Of a stretch of 64,000 bases of DNA, positions 15,873 to 24,323 are shown one piece after another (the stretch's first letter is position 1; each line of letters opens with the position of its first letter). The DNA is from JAJEAO01 sp963667635 (GTDB lineage: Bacteria; Acidobacteriota; Vicinamibacteria; Marinacidobacterales; Marinacidobacteraceae): the NCBI GenBank assembly GCA_965232015.1, contig OZ246946.1, positions 1,302,001 through 1,366,000 on the forward strand, written 5' to 3'. The position numbers and the translations under genes were made by a program. A model generated the notes under the pieces. The model was given only the letters and a program-made list of their open reading frames with translations, was not told where the DNA came from and ran no database searches.

Positions 15873-16738
15873 GGCGGCGGGTAGATCGTGAGACGGGCCC
15901 TGCCCCCCGCGCCCTCGTCGGAGACGATCAGGCTTCCGTCCGGCGCGAACGTGATCCCCTCGATCTGCCGGTGCCAGCCGGCCGGGAACCGACGCACGGC
16001 GAGGACTCGCCCGGCGGCTGCGATCTCGGCGATCGCCTGCTGCCGCGCCGCGACCACGAACCAGGTTCCGGTCACCGGGTGCCTCTCGATGCCCGAGGCG
16101 TGGAACCGGCCCCCGCGGAGCGGGCGGGCGAGGTCCGGCTCGGGGAGCGCGAGGCCGGCGGCCGCAACGAGCCGCCGCTCCTCCACCGACCAGGCGTGGA
16201 CGGCGAGTACTCCGCGGGGCGCGTCGGCGAGAGGTCGCTTGCACAGCAGAAGGAGGACCCGTCGCTCGGGGTCCCACGCGAGGCCCTCCACTTCGCAGCG
16301 ACGGCCGACGCCGGTGGCGATCATGCCGTAGAGCACCGACTCGTCGTCCCCTCCCTCCTCGAATTCATAGAGCCGTCCAGCGCTCGTCACGAGCCAGATC
16401 CGGCCCTCCGCGACCGCGATGCCCTCGAAGTCGTCCCGCACCGGCTCCGCTCCGTCCGCGAGGCGAAACTCCTTGACGACCTGGCCGGTCCGCGGGTCCA
16501 GCTCGAATACGACGCCCTTCTCGTCGTCGTGGGCCAGCAGGCGCCCGTCGGGCGTCATGGCCAGCCCCGAGATCTCCTCGAGGCGCCGCGGCAGGCGCCA
16601 GTGGGTCGCGCTTTCTTCCTCGAGGTCGTACGACTCGAGCGCCGGGGCCTGAAGGGCCGGAAGGCCTGCCGCCCCAGGCGCGAGGGCCGCCGCGACCGCC
16701 CAACCGACCGCCGTGACGACGCCGGCGCGCCGGCTCAC
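15869..16738 (-). CDS. Secreted SdiA-regulated-type beta-propeller protein
   Basis: 289 residues from a GTG at 16738 that overlaps the preceding TGA. A signal peptide (TAVGWAVAAALAPGAAG) is followed by propeller-like repeats typical of the SdiA-regulated / phytase-like family: LEEISGLAMTPDGRLLAHDD, DFEGIAVAEGRIWLVTS, EVEGLAWDPERRVLLLLC, HASGIERHPVTGTWFVV, QIEGITFAPDGSLIVSDE. The recurrent E-G-x-x marks each blade. Partnered by overlap with the metallophosphatase downstream, which suggests a shared phosphate-related or surface role. No enzymatic residues are identified with confidence. Confidence 0.82.
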   Translation of the reverse strand: MSRRAGVVTAVGWAVAAALAPGAAGLPALQAPALESYDLEEESATHWRLPRRLEEISGLAMTPDGRLLAHDDEKGVVFELDPRTGQVVKEFRLADGAEPVRDDFEGIAVAEGRIWLVTSAGRLYEFEEGGDDESVLYGMIATGVGRRCEVEGLAWDPERRVLLLLCKRPLADAPRGVLAVHAWSVEERRLVAAAGLALPEPDLARPLRGGRFHASGIERHPVTGTWFVVAARQQAIAEIAAAGRVLAVRRFPAGWHRQIEGITFAPDGSLIVSDEGAGGRARLTIYPPP

Positions 16739-17415
16739 GAAGCGTCGCGCGGGGGCCGCCCTCGGCCCGCGCCGCCGGAGGGGACGATCCGCCAGCCGGA
16801 CAGGACGGGGGGCTCCGCCCCGTAGTTGCTCTTCCAGACGCCGAGCACGATGGTCGTGAAGATCACCGAGGCGAGGAACGCCACTACGGGGAGCTGGGTC
16901 CCCGCGGCGAGGCCGATCCCGATCGCCATGAACATGTAAACCCCGTCCATGGGCTGTTTCAGCGTGGTGCGGAAGCGGACCGCCGCCACGATCCCGGCGA
17001 GGCTGAACGCGAGCGCGAGACTCCCCTTGACGAGGAACACGACGAGGGCGATGGCGACCGGGATGACGAGCAGGGTCTGGACGAAGGCCTGGTCGTGTTT
17101 TCCGGGCTTCCTCGTCCAGCGATAGATCCAGGTCAGCGGCAGCGAGAGGACGAAGGTCAGGACCAGCGCCATCAGGATCGGAACGACCTTGGAAGGAGCG
17201 AGCTCGGCGAAGAAGCGGTCTGCCGGTCCGGTCGGGGGGAGGGTCGAGGGGAGGGGTGGACTCGGCTCCGAAGCCCCGGGCATCCCGGTGAAGACGCGGT
17301 TGCGCTCGGCGACGATGAAGTCGTTGGTCTCCGGGAAGACGAACATGAGCACGAAGAAGAAGACGGTCCACGCCAGGTAGTACACGATGAGGCGGACGAT
17401 GATGTGATTGAGCAC
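16735..17415 (-). CDS. DUF4956 integral membrane protein
   Basis: 226 residues with one N-terminal helix (about 6-26) and four more after residue 80. The most conserved stretch, ALAFSLAGIVAAVRFRTTLK followed by QPMDGVYMFMAIGIGLAAG, is the DUF4956 signature. In other genomes this family often sits beside VTC or CotH-kinase genes. Start is GTG at 17415 with an excellent GGAGGAGA ribosome-binding site. It lies 17 bases after the large Omp85-like gene, whose N-terminal part has a kinase-like signature, so the family association may hold here too. Biochemical role unknown. Confidence 0.85.
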   Translation of the reverse strand: MLNHIIVRLIVYYLAWTVFFFVLMFVFPETNDFIVAERNRVFTGMPGASEPSPPLPSTLPPTGPADRFFAELAPSKVVPILMALVLTFVLSLPLTWIYRWTRKPGKHDQAFVQTLLVIPVAIALVVFLVKGSLALAFSLAGIVAAVRFRTTLKQPMDGVYMFMAIGIGLAAGTQLPVVAFLASVIFTTIVLGVWKSNYGAEPPVLSGWRIVPSGGAGRGRPPRDAS

Positions 17416-17432
17416 GGCCTTTCTCCTCCGCC

Positions 17433-20105
17433 TCAGAACAGGAACCCGGCGCGGAGGTAGATCCCGGTCAGATCGTCACCGCGCATGACGGCGACGCTGA
17501 TCGTCTGACGGCGCTCGAGGAAAGACATCCACAAACCGCCCCCCAGTCCGGTGCGCCAGCCGGCGTCGGAGGCGGCGTCCCCCGAAAAGAAAACCCGCCC
17601 GCTGTCGGCGGCGAGGAAGGCACCGATCTCTCCCGGCAGAACCACGGTGATCGAGCCGAGCGGGAAGCGCAGCTCGGCGTTCCCGTAGAGCGCGGCGTCG
17701 CCGGCGAAGCGGTCGCGCCGGAACCCGCGCAGCGCGCCGCGCGAATCGCCGCTGCCTGCGAATCCGGGGCCGCCGAGGAAGGCCGCCGCGTGGAACGGAT
17801 ACGTCCCGATCAGCTTCCTTCCGCCGGCGCGGAGCGCGAGCGTCGGCCCGCTCGTGGCCAGCGGCGTCAGATAGGCGCGCGCCTGGCCATCGAGACCGGC
17901 GAACGGCGACGCCACGTCCCACGCCGCCGGAAAGGCCTCGGCGTCGGCCCGCGCCACGAATCCCCGGGTGGGGTACGCCGGGTTGTCGCGAGTGTCGAGC
18001 GCAACGCCGGCCTGGGCGCCGACCTGTCCGAAGCCCTCGGTCCCGTAGGGGAGGGTTTCCAGCGACCCGAGGAACCGGTCCTCGTTGTCCGCCAGCGGCG
18101 TATCGGTGAAGCGGAGCACGGGACCGAACGACGCGGTGAACTCGGACCGAAGCGGCTCCATGCCGTCGGCTGACCGGTCGGCGCCATGGGCGCCGCGGCG
18201 GAATTCGAGCGACGGAGCCACGGTGAAGCGACTCTGCCGCAGGCGGTAGTGGAGGGACGGCTCCGGCGTCTCGGTCGCGTTGCCGAACCCGGTGAACCGC
18301 ATGCCTTCGACGCCGGAATATTCGGCGTGCAGCCGGGCGTCGAGCCCGCCCCAGCGGTCGCGGAACTGGCCGGTGTACGAGACGAACGGGCGGAACTCCG
18401 AGGTCGAGACTCCGACCCCCCAGGAGTGGCGGGCGGCGAACGGGTCCTTCCGAAAGCCGAAACGGGTCCGACGGACGAGCAGCCCGACGAAGAGGCCGAT
18501 GTCGGGATTCGCTTCGAGGAGGGGGAGCGCTCCGGGTTCGGCGCCCCAGTCGAGCGCGTAGCGCGCGTTCGTCATCGCTGACCCGGGGGGCCGCTGGTAG
18601 GGGCGCTCGTCCACGCGGGCGCCGGCGCCGGTCTCGAACCGGTTGTCCCCCCGGTAGTCGTAGAAGCGCGTTCGCGCCGCGGGGGCCCGCGAGCTGTTCA
18701 CGAACGCGTCGTCTCCGCCGCCGCCGTCGGCGTGGAGCGTGATCCGCCCGGGGCCGCCCGAGATCTCCACCCGGTCCTCGCCGCCGCGGAGGTAGAGCCG
18801 CACTTCGCGCGTCTCCGCCGCCAGGAAGGTCCGGTCGAAGTAAGGGACCCCATCGCCCTCGACCGCGATCCGCACCCGGAGATCTCCCCCCGGCAGGTGC
18901 TCGGCGCGGATGATCTCGTCCCGGTCGGTCGCCCACACCTCGGGTTCGCGAGTGATCAGGTCGTGGTAGCGGGCCGCGAACCCGGGCAGCGCGTCGCGTC
19001 GCGCCTTGAGCGCCGCAGCGAGCCGGTGGCCGACCAGCGCGTGGTACGGCGGCGGCAGACGGCGGACCGCCTCCTCGATGACCGCATCCGGCAGGGCCCG
19101 CTGAAACTCCTCCACGACCTCGTCCCACGCCGTGCGGTCGAGTTCGACGAGGAAGTCCCGGTCGAGCTCCCAGCCGTTGATCGTGAGCCCCACCAGGTTC
19201 GGGAACTCTCCATCGAACCGGATCTGCTTCGGCAGGGCCCGCCGCGCCAGCGCCATCGCGAACCCGTCGTAGTGGATGAACGCCTGATCCCGGTCCTCGG
19301 GGACCGGAAGCCAGGTGAAGCAGTCGCCGTCGGGGAACCGGGCCCACCGCCACTGGCCCGAGTGCCGGTCCTTGTCGCCGATCAGGAAGTCCATCAGTCG
19401 GGCCTTCAGGAACGCCCGCGCGTCCACCCGGTCACAGGGGCCGTCCTCGAGGTCCTCCCACAGGTTGTCGGTGCCGCTCACCTTGCGCGAGCCCGCGAAG
19501 CCGGGCGTGTCGTCCGGCCCCTCGGAGGGATGCTCCTGCAAGGTGCCGATCAGACCGGCGAACTCGGCCCGGTACTCCCCGAGGCGGGGATCGTCGGGAA
19601 TCACGACGAGCGTGTGCGGGGCGTGGAGGATCCCCACCGCCTCCATGAGGGGGTCCACGACCAGCGCGCCCGCCGGGAGCAGGGAGCTGATCAGACCCTG
19701 CAGGACATCCTCGACGACGGTGTTCCGCAGGGCGTCCTCGATGCGCTTCGTCGGATCCTTGTCGAGCGAGCGAACCGTGTAGCGGCGGCCGTCCGCCCCG
19801 GTGAAGTGGAGCGAAATGGACTGTCCGAAGCCGCCGGTGCGAAGCGGCGTCAGTCCGCCGCCGACCCGATCGAGGTCGAGCACCGTCACTTCGATCGGCG
19901 TCGTCCACAGGTCGCGGTAGGCGGCCCCCCGGAGCCAGCGGCCGAGGGCGCCGGCCCGGAAGCGCTCGCCGGGGACCACGAGGTGGGTTTCCGCCCCGGG
20001 CGGCGGGATGGAGCGATGGATGCGCGCCCCGGGGGCCGGCGGCGCCTGCCCGGAGGCGACGCCGGCGCCAAGAAGCGTGATCCCGACCAGTAGCAGAGCT
20101 CGCAT
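17433..20105 (-). CDS. Omp85/BamA-like outer-membrane barrel with kinase-like N-terminal region
   Basis: 890 residues from the ATG at 20105, which gives a clean signal peptide (ALLLVGITLLGAGVASGQA). The C-terminal 350-400 residues form a surface-antigen/Omp85-type barrel: alternating aromatic strands, GVALDTRDNPAYPTRGFVA, and LRGFRRDRFAGDAALYGNAE near the end, finishing in AGFLF. The N-terminal half has no POTRA pattern that I can recognise. It carries FLIGDKDRHSGQWRW and VPEDRDQAFIHYDG, which look like the catalytic loop and metal-binding Asp of atypical kinases (CotH/HipA-like). RND pump genes lie just upstream and DUF4956 downstream. Confidence 0.8.
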   Translation of the reverse strand: MRALLLVGITLLGAGVASGQAPPAPGARIHRSIPPPGAETHLVVPGERFRAGALGRWLRGAAYRDLWTTPIEVTVLDLDRVGGGLTPLRTGGFGQSISLHFTGADGRRYTVRSLDKDPTKRIEDALRNTVVEDVLQGLISSLLPAGALVVDPLMEAVGILHAPHTLVVIPDDPRLGEYRAEFAGLIGTLQEHPSEGPDDTPGFAGSRKVSGTDNLWEDLEDGPCDRVDARAFLKARLMDFLIGDKDRHSGQWRWARFPDGDCFTWLPVPEDRDQAFIHYDGFAMALARRALPKQIRFDGEFPNLVGLTINGWELDRDFLVELDRTAWDEVVEEFQRALPDAVIEEAVRRLPPPYHALVGHRLAAALKARRDALPGFAARYHDLITREPEVWATDRDEIIRAEHLPGGDLRVRIAVEGDGVPYFDRTFLAAETREVRLYLRGGEDRVEISGGPGRITLHADGGGGDDAFVNSSRAPAARTRFYDYRGDNRFETGAGARVDERPYQRPPGSAMTNARYALDWGAEPGALPLLEANPDIGLFVGLLVRRTRFGFRKDPFAARHSWGVGVSTSEFRPFVSYTGQFRDRWGGLDARLHAEYSGVEGMRFTGFGNATETPEPSLHYRLRQSRFTVAPSLEFRRGAHGADRSADGMEPLRSEFTASFGPVLRFTDTPLADNEDRFLGSLETLPYGTEGFGQVGAQAGVALDTRDNPAYPTRGFVARADAEAFPAAWDVASPFAGLDGQARAYLTPLATSGPTLALRAGGRKLIGTYPFHAAAFLGGPGFAGSGDSRGALRGFRRDRFAGDAALYGNAELRFPLGSITVVLPGEIGAFLAADSGRVFFSGDAASDAGWRTGLGGGLWMSFLERRQTISVAVMRGDDLTGIYLRAGFLF

Positions 20106-20115
20106 CACCGCGGGC

Positions 20116-23100
20116 TCAGCCGCGCGCTCCATCGAACCGCACCCGGAAGAGCAGCGAGTAGAGCACCGGAACCACGCCCAGGGTCAGCGTCGTCGCCCCG
20201 AGCAGCCCGAAGATGATGGCGATGGCCATCGGCTCCCACATCGGTCCGCCGCCGAACCACAGCGGGAGCAGCCCGGCCACCGTCGTCGCGGTGGTGAGCA
20301 GGATGGGGCGGAACCGGCCCTGGGCGGCCTCCACGACGGCCGCCGGCGGTTCGAGTCCGTTGTCGCGGATCTCGATCCCGATGCGATCGAGGAGCACGAT
20401 GGCGTTGTTGATGATGACGCCGGCGAGGGCGATGATCCCGAGCAGGGTCATGAAGCCGAAGTAGGACTGCGCGAGCAGCAGCCCGGCGACCACGCCGATC
20501 AGCCCGAGCGGAATCGTGAAGAGAACGATGGCGGTTCGGCGCACCGAGTTGAACTGGCCCACGAGGAGGAGCAGGATGATGAGTCCGGCGACCGGCGCCC
20601 GCGCCATGACGGACCGGTTCGCGTCGGCCGACGACTCCTCCTCGCCGCCGAACTCGTAGCGGTACCCGACCGGCCAGCCGGACGCCTCCCCCTCGATCCA
20701 CGAACGGAGCCCCGCGACCACGGCCGACGCGGTCGCTCCCGGCGCCAGCTCGGTCGAGACGGTGACGGTCTTGAGCTGATCGCGGCGACGGATCACCGAC
20801 GGCTGCCAGAGCACCTCGGCGTCCGCGACCTGGAGGAGCGGCACCGCGGCGCCCGACTGCGAATACACGTTCAGGCTGTCGAGCCGGGTCACGTCGGTGC
20901 GACCGGCGAGAGTGGAGCGCATCGTGACCGGGATGACCGTGTCGCCCTCGCGGTACTGGGTCGTCTCGAACCCGCTGAGAGCTGTCTGGAGGGAGACCGC
21001 CACGTCCTGGCTGGACACCCCTGCCCGGCGCGCCCGCGGCTGATCCACTTCGACCACCAGCTTCTTGCTGAACGCGCCCCAGTCGTCGGTGACCGTCGTG
21101 GTCTCCGACATCGCGCGCAGCTCCGCCTTGAGCGCGTCCACGATGGAGAACAACGTGTCGGTGTCGCGGCCGGCGAGACGAACCTGGACCGGCGCCGCGA
21201 CCGGAGGTCCGAGGCGCAGCAGGCCGAGCGACGTCTCCAGCTCGGGGAAGCGCTCCCGACAGAACTCGGCGAGGCGCGGGATGAGTTCGGCGGTGACGAC
21301 CTCCGTGTCGGTCGCGTTGAGCAGCGAGAACGCGTACTGCGGGTTCGGCGGCTCCGGGCTGTGGGCGAGATAGAAGCGGGGCCCTCCGTTCCCGACGAAC
21401 GTGGCCCAGTTCGTCACTCCGGCCGCGCGGTCGTCTCCGGCGGCGAGTTCCGTCCCGATGAAGGCGTCCACCTCCCGGATGACCTCGAGGGTCCGCTCGA
21501 TCGAGGTGCCGGCGGGGAGCTCGTAAGTCGCGGTGAAGGTGGCCTTGTCGGAGGGCGGGAAGAACGCCGTCGGGACCAGGGAGAACCCCCGAATCGCCAA
21601 CGCGAAAACGCCGACGACGACGGCGAGGGTCACGAACCGCCGCCGCAGCATCGCGAGCAGCAGGCCGCGATAGAGGCGATAGAAGCGGCCGGAGAACCGG
21701 TCGCCCTCGGCGACCGGTTCCACCCGCAGAAACAGAGTGCAAAGGAGCGGCGTCATCGTGAGCGCGAGCAGCCACGACGACAGCAGGGTGATCGTGATCA
21801 CCCAGAACAGCGGCGCGGTGTACTCCCCGGTGGTGGACTCGGCGAGGGCGATCGGGAGGAAGGCGGCCGCCGTGGTGAGCGAGGAGACGAGAAGCGGGAT
21901 CCGCAGTTCGCGCGCGGATTCCACCGCGGCGTCCAGGCGGCGCCGACCCGCCGCCATCTGCACCATGATGGATTCCGCCATCACGATGGCGTTATCCACC
22001 AGCATCCCGAGGGCGATGATGAGCGCCGCGAGCGACATCTGATCGAGTCCGATGCCGAAAAAACCCATCACCATGAGCGCCATGACCATGGCGGTCGGCA
22101 CCAGACTGGCCACGACCAGCCCGGTCCGGAGTCCGAGGAAGAGCAGCATCACGCCGAGCACGATGGCGATCGCCTGCCCGAGGCTGCTCACGAACTCGCT
22201 CACCTTGCGTTCGACCGCAGCGGGCTGGAAGGCGACGAAGTCGAACTCGATCCCGATCGGGTAGCTGGCTTCGAGACGCTCGATCTCGGAGGTCACGTCC
22301 CCCCCGAGCGTGATGATGTTGCCGCCCTCGCGCATCGAGATTCCGAGCGCGAGCGCCGTCTCGCCGGACGAGAAGACCTGGCTCGACGGCGGGTCCACGG
22401 TGCTCCGGGAGATCTCGACGAGATCGTCGAGAAAGACGATCTCGGATCGGCCGGGCAGCGAAACGACGGTCCGCCGGAGGTCGTCGAGCGACTCGAAGTT
22501 GCCGGTCGGCTCGAGAGCGACGCGCTCGACGCCGGTGCGGATGTCCCCGCCCGGGATGATGATGTTGGCGCTCTCGAGAAGCCCCCGTAGCTGAAGCGGG
22601 GACATCCCCATCTCCGCCAGCCGCGCATTGTCGTAGTCCACGAAGACCCGCTCGGCCTGGGCCCCGTAGATGTCCACCTTGGCCACGTCGCCGATGCGGA
22701 GCAACTCGTCCCGCACCTCGTCCGCGACCTCCTTCAGCTCGGCGTAGGAGAACCCCTCTCCGGTCAGGGTCACGATGATCCCGAAGACATCCCCGAACTC
22801 GTCGTTCACCTGCGGCGGGACCACGCCCGCGGGCAGCGCCACCCGCTCCACCTTGCGTCGCAGTCCATCCCAGATCGGCCGCATCTCGTCGAATTCGTCG
22901 CGGACGTTGACCATGATGATGGACACGCCGGTCTTCGAAGTCGAAGTGATCGAATCGATCTGGGGCAGCTCCTGGATCGCCTTCTCGATGGGATCGGTGA
23001 CGAGCTGCTCGACCCGCTCCGGACTCGCGCCCGGGAAACGGGTCATCACCTGGGCGGAGCGGACGGTGAACCCCGGATCCTCGGCGCGCGCCATGGTCCG

Positions 23101-23187
23101 GTAGGCGGAGGCGCCTCCGAACAGAACGACTGCGAGCACGACGGCCGTGATCCGGTTGTTCCGGATGGCGGCCCGGGTCAGGTCCAT
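20116..23187 (-). CDS. RND-family efflux transporter permease (inner-membrane pump)
   Basis: 1023 residues, full length for an AcrB/MdtB-type RND pump, with two repeats of one helix, a large periplasmic loop and further helices. The N-terminus (LTRAAIRNNRITAVVLAVVL), the loop FPGASPERVEQLVTDPIEKA and the helix-4 motif GMLVDNAIVMAESI are characteristic. At the AcrB Asp407-Asp408 pair this protein reads Asp-Asn, as in several non-HAE1 RND groups. It starts 2 bases after the membrane-fusion gene. With the fusion lipoprotein and TolC-like protein upstream it forms a complete tripartite efflux system. Substrate unknown. Confidence 0.95.
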   Translation of the reverse strand: MDLTRAAIRNNRITAVVLAVVLFGGASAYRTMARAEDPGFTVRSAQVMTRFPGASPERVEQLVTDPIEKAIQELPQIDSITSTSKTGVSIIMVNVRDEFDEMRPIWDGLRRKVERVALPAGVVPPQVNDEFGDVFGIIVTLTGEGFSYAELKEVADEVRDELLRIGDVAKVDIYGAQAERVFVDYDNARLAEMGMSPLQLRGLLESANIIIPGGDIRTGVERVALEPTGNFESLDDLRRTVVSLPGRSEIVFLDDLVEISRSTVDPPSSQVFSSGETALALGISMREGGNIITLGGDVTSEIERLEASYPIGIEFDFVAFQPAAVERKVSEFVSSLGQAIAIVLGVMLLFLGLRTGLVVASLVPTAMVMALMVMGFFGIGLDQMSLAALIIALGMLVDNAIVMAESIMVQMAAGRRRLDAAVESARELRIPLLVSSLTTAAAFLPIALAESTTGEYTAPLFWVITITLLSSWLLALTMTPLLCTLFLRVEPVAEGDRFSGRFYRLYRGLLLAMLRRRFVTLAVVVGVFALAIRGFSLVPTAFFPPSDKATFTATYELPAGTSIERTLEVIREVDAFIGTELAAGDDRAAGVTNWATFVGNGGPRFYLAHSPEPPNPQYAFSLLNATDTEVVTAELIPRLAEFCRERFPELETSLGLLRLGPPVAAPVQVRLAGRDTDTLFSIVDALKAELRAMSETTTVTDDWGAFSKKLVVEVDQPRARRAGVSSQDVAVSLQTALSGFETTQYREGDTVIPVTMRSTLAGRTDVTRLDSLNVYSQSGAAVPLLQVADAEVLWQPSVIRRRDQLKTVTVSTELAPGATASAVVAGLRSWIEGEASGWPVGYRYEFGGEEESSADANRSVMARAPVAGLIILLLLVGQFNSVRRTAIVLFTIPLGLIGVVAGLLLAQSYFGFMTLLGIIALAGVIINNAIVLLDRIGIEIRDNGLEPPAAVVEAAQGRFRPILLTTATTVAGLLPLWFGGGPMWEPMAIAIIFGLLGATTLTLGVVPVLYSLLFRVRFDGARG

Positions 23188-23189
23188 GT

Positions 23190-24323
23190 TCAGCGCGCTC
23201 CGGCGGGACCGAGCCGCACGATGTCTCCGTCGAGGAGTCGGCCCACCCCCGCGGTCACCACCTGATCTCCTTCTTCGATGCCGGACGTGACCTCGATGCC
23301 GTCGGCGGCGAAGCCGGCGACCGTCACCTCGCGCCTCCGCACTTCCGCCAGCCCGTCCCCGCTCGGCTCGGCGACGAAGACGAACCGTCCGGCCTGGTCC
23401 TCGGCGACCGCCTGCCCGGGGAGGACGAAGCGGGGCGACGAGTCATCTCCGGGAAAGACGATCTCGACGAGCGCCGCCATCCCCGACCGGATCCCGGCGG
23501 CCCCGTCGAGCCGCACGGTCACCGGAAAGGTCGTGCCGACGGCGGTGCTCGCCACTCCCACCTCGGTCACCGTCCCGTCGAAGCGCTCCCCGGGGATCGA
23601 GTCGAATTGGATGGTCGCGGCCATCCCGGCGCGGATCTCCCGGATCAGCGCCTCCGCGACCGCGAAGCCCACCTCGGGGGGGCCGCTCGCCGCCAGCACG
23701 ACGATGGGAGTCCCCGGCGTCACGGTCTCGTTCGCTTCCGCCGCGACCGCGGCGATCGCTCCCGCCACCGGCGCGGCGAGGCGGGTGTAGCCGAGTTGCC
23801 GTCGCACCAGATCGAGACGCTGCCCGGTGGACTCCACCTGGGCGGCGGCGGAATCGGAAGCCGCCATCGCCGCGTCCAGGTCGGTTCGCGAGGCGTTGTC
23901 GTTCTCGTAGAGGCTCCGGACCCGGCGGAGGTCGGCCGCGGCGTTGCCGGCCCGCGCCTCGGCCTGACGGAGAGCGGCTTCCGCTTCACGCACCTGGAGC
24001 TCGTAGTCCACCGGATCCAGCTCGGCGATGAGCGCCCCCGCCGAAATCCCCTCCCCGACCCGGACCGCCACCCGCGAGATGACGCCGCCGACCCGAAAAC
24101 TCAGGGTGGACTCGACGCCCGCCCGCGCCACGCCGGAAAACGCCCGCACCTGGTCGGCGCCGGCGGCCCGCGCCACGACCGCGCGCACCGGCCGGATGAC
24201 CGGCTCGGGGGGAGGCGGATCCCCGCAGGCGGCGAGGGCCGCGAGGAGCGCCCCGGAGGCGAGGCGCCGGGACGATGTCCAGCGGTGGTGGTCGTGGAAT
24301 TGGATTCCCATCATGCACCTCAT
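23190..24323 (-). CDS. RND membrane-fusion (periplasmic adaptor) lipoprotein
   Basis: 377 residues from the ATG at 24323, overlapping the stop of the TolC-fusion gene. A lipobox (LLAALAACG) predicts anchoring to a membrane by a lipidated Cys. The adaptor pattern is clear: FRVGGVISRVAVRVGEGISA (lipoyl half-motif), a helical hairpin with EAEAALRQAEARAGNAAADL and LYENDNASRTDLDAAMAA, TRLAAPVAGAIAAVAAEANE (second lipoyl half) and beta-barrel segments ending in IEEGDQVVTAGVGRL. It links the RND pump to an outer-membrane channel. Confidence 0.94.
   Translation of the reverse strand: MRCMMGIQFHDHHRWTSSRRLASGALLAALAACGDPPPPEPVIRPVRAVVARAAGADQVRAFSGVARAGVESTLSFRVGGVISRVAVRVGEGISAGALIAELDPVDYELQVREAEAALRQAEARAGNAAADLRRVRSLYENDNASRTDLDAAMAASDSAAAQVESTGQRLDLVRRQLGYTRLAAPVAGAIAAVAAEANETVTPGTPIVVLAASGPPEVGFAVAEALIREIRAGMAATIQFDSIPGERFDGTVTEVGVASTAVGTTFPVTVRLDGAAGIRSGMAALVEIVFPGDDSSPRFVLPGQAVAEDQAGRFVFVAEPSGDGLAEVRRREVTVAGFAADGIEVTSGIEEGDQVVTAGVGRLLDGDIVRLGPAGAR

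Noticed and set aside
20008..22590. An open frame of about 860 codons on the plus strand opposite the RND pump
   Set aside because: It lies antisense to a full-length, motif-rich RND gene, is rich in Arg, Glu, Asp and Gly with no recognisable domain, and is expected from third-position GC bias.
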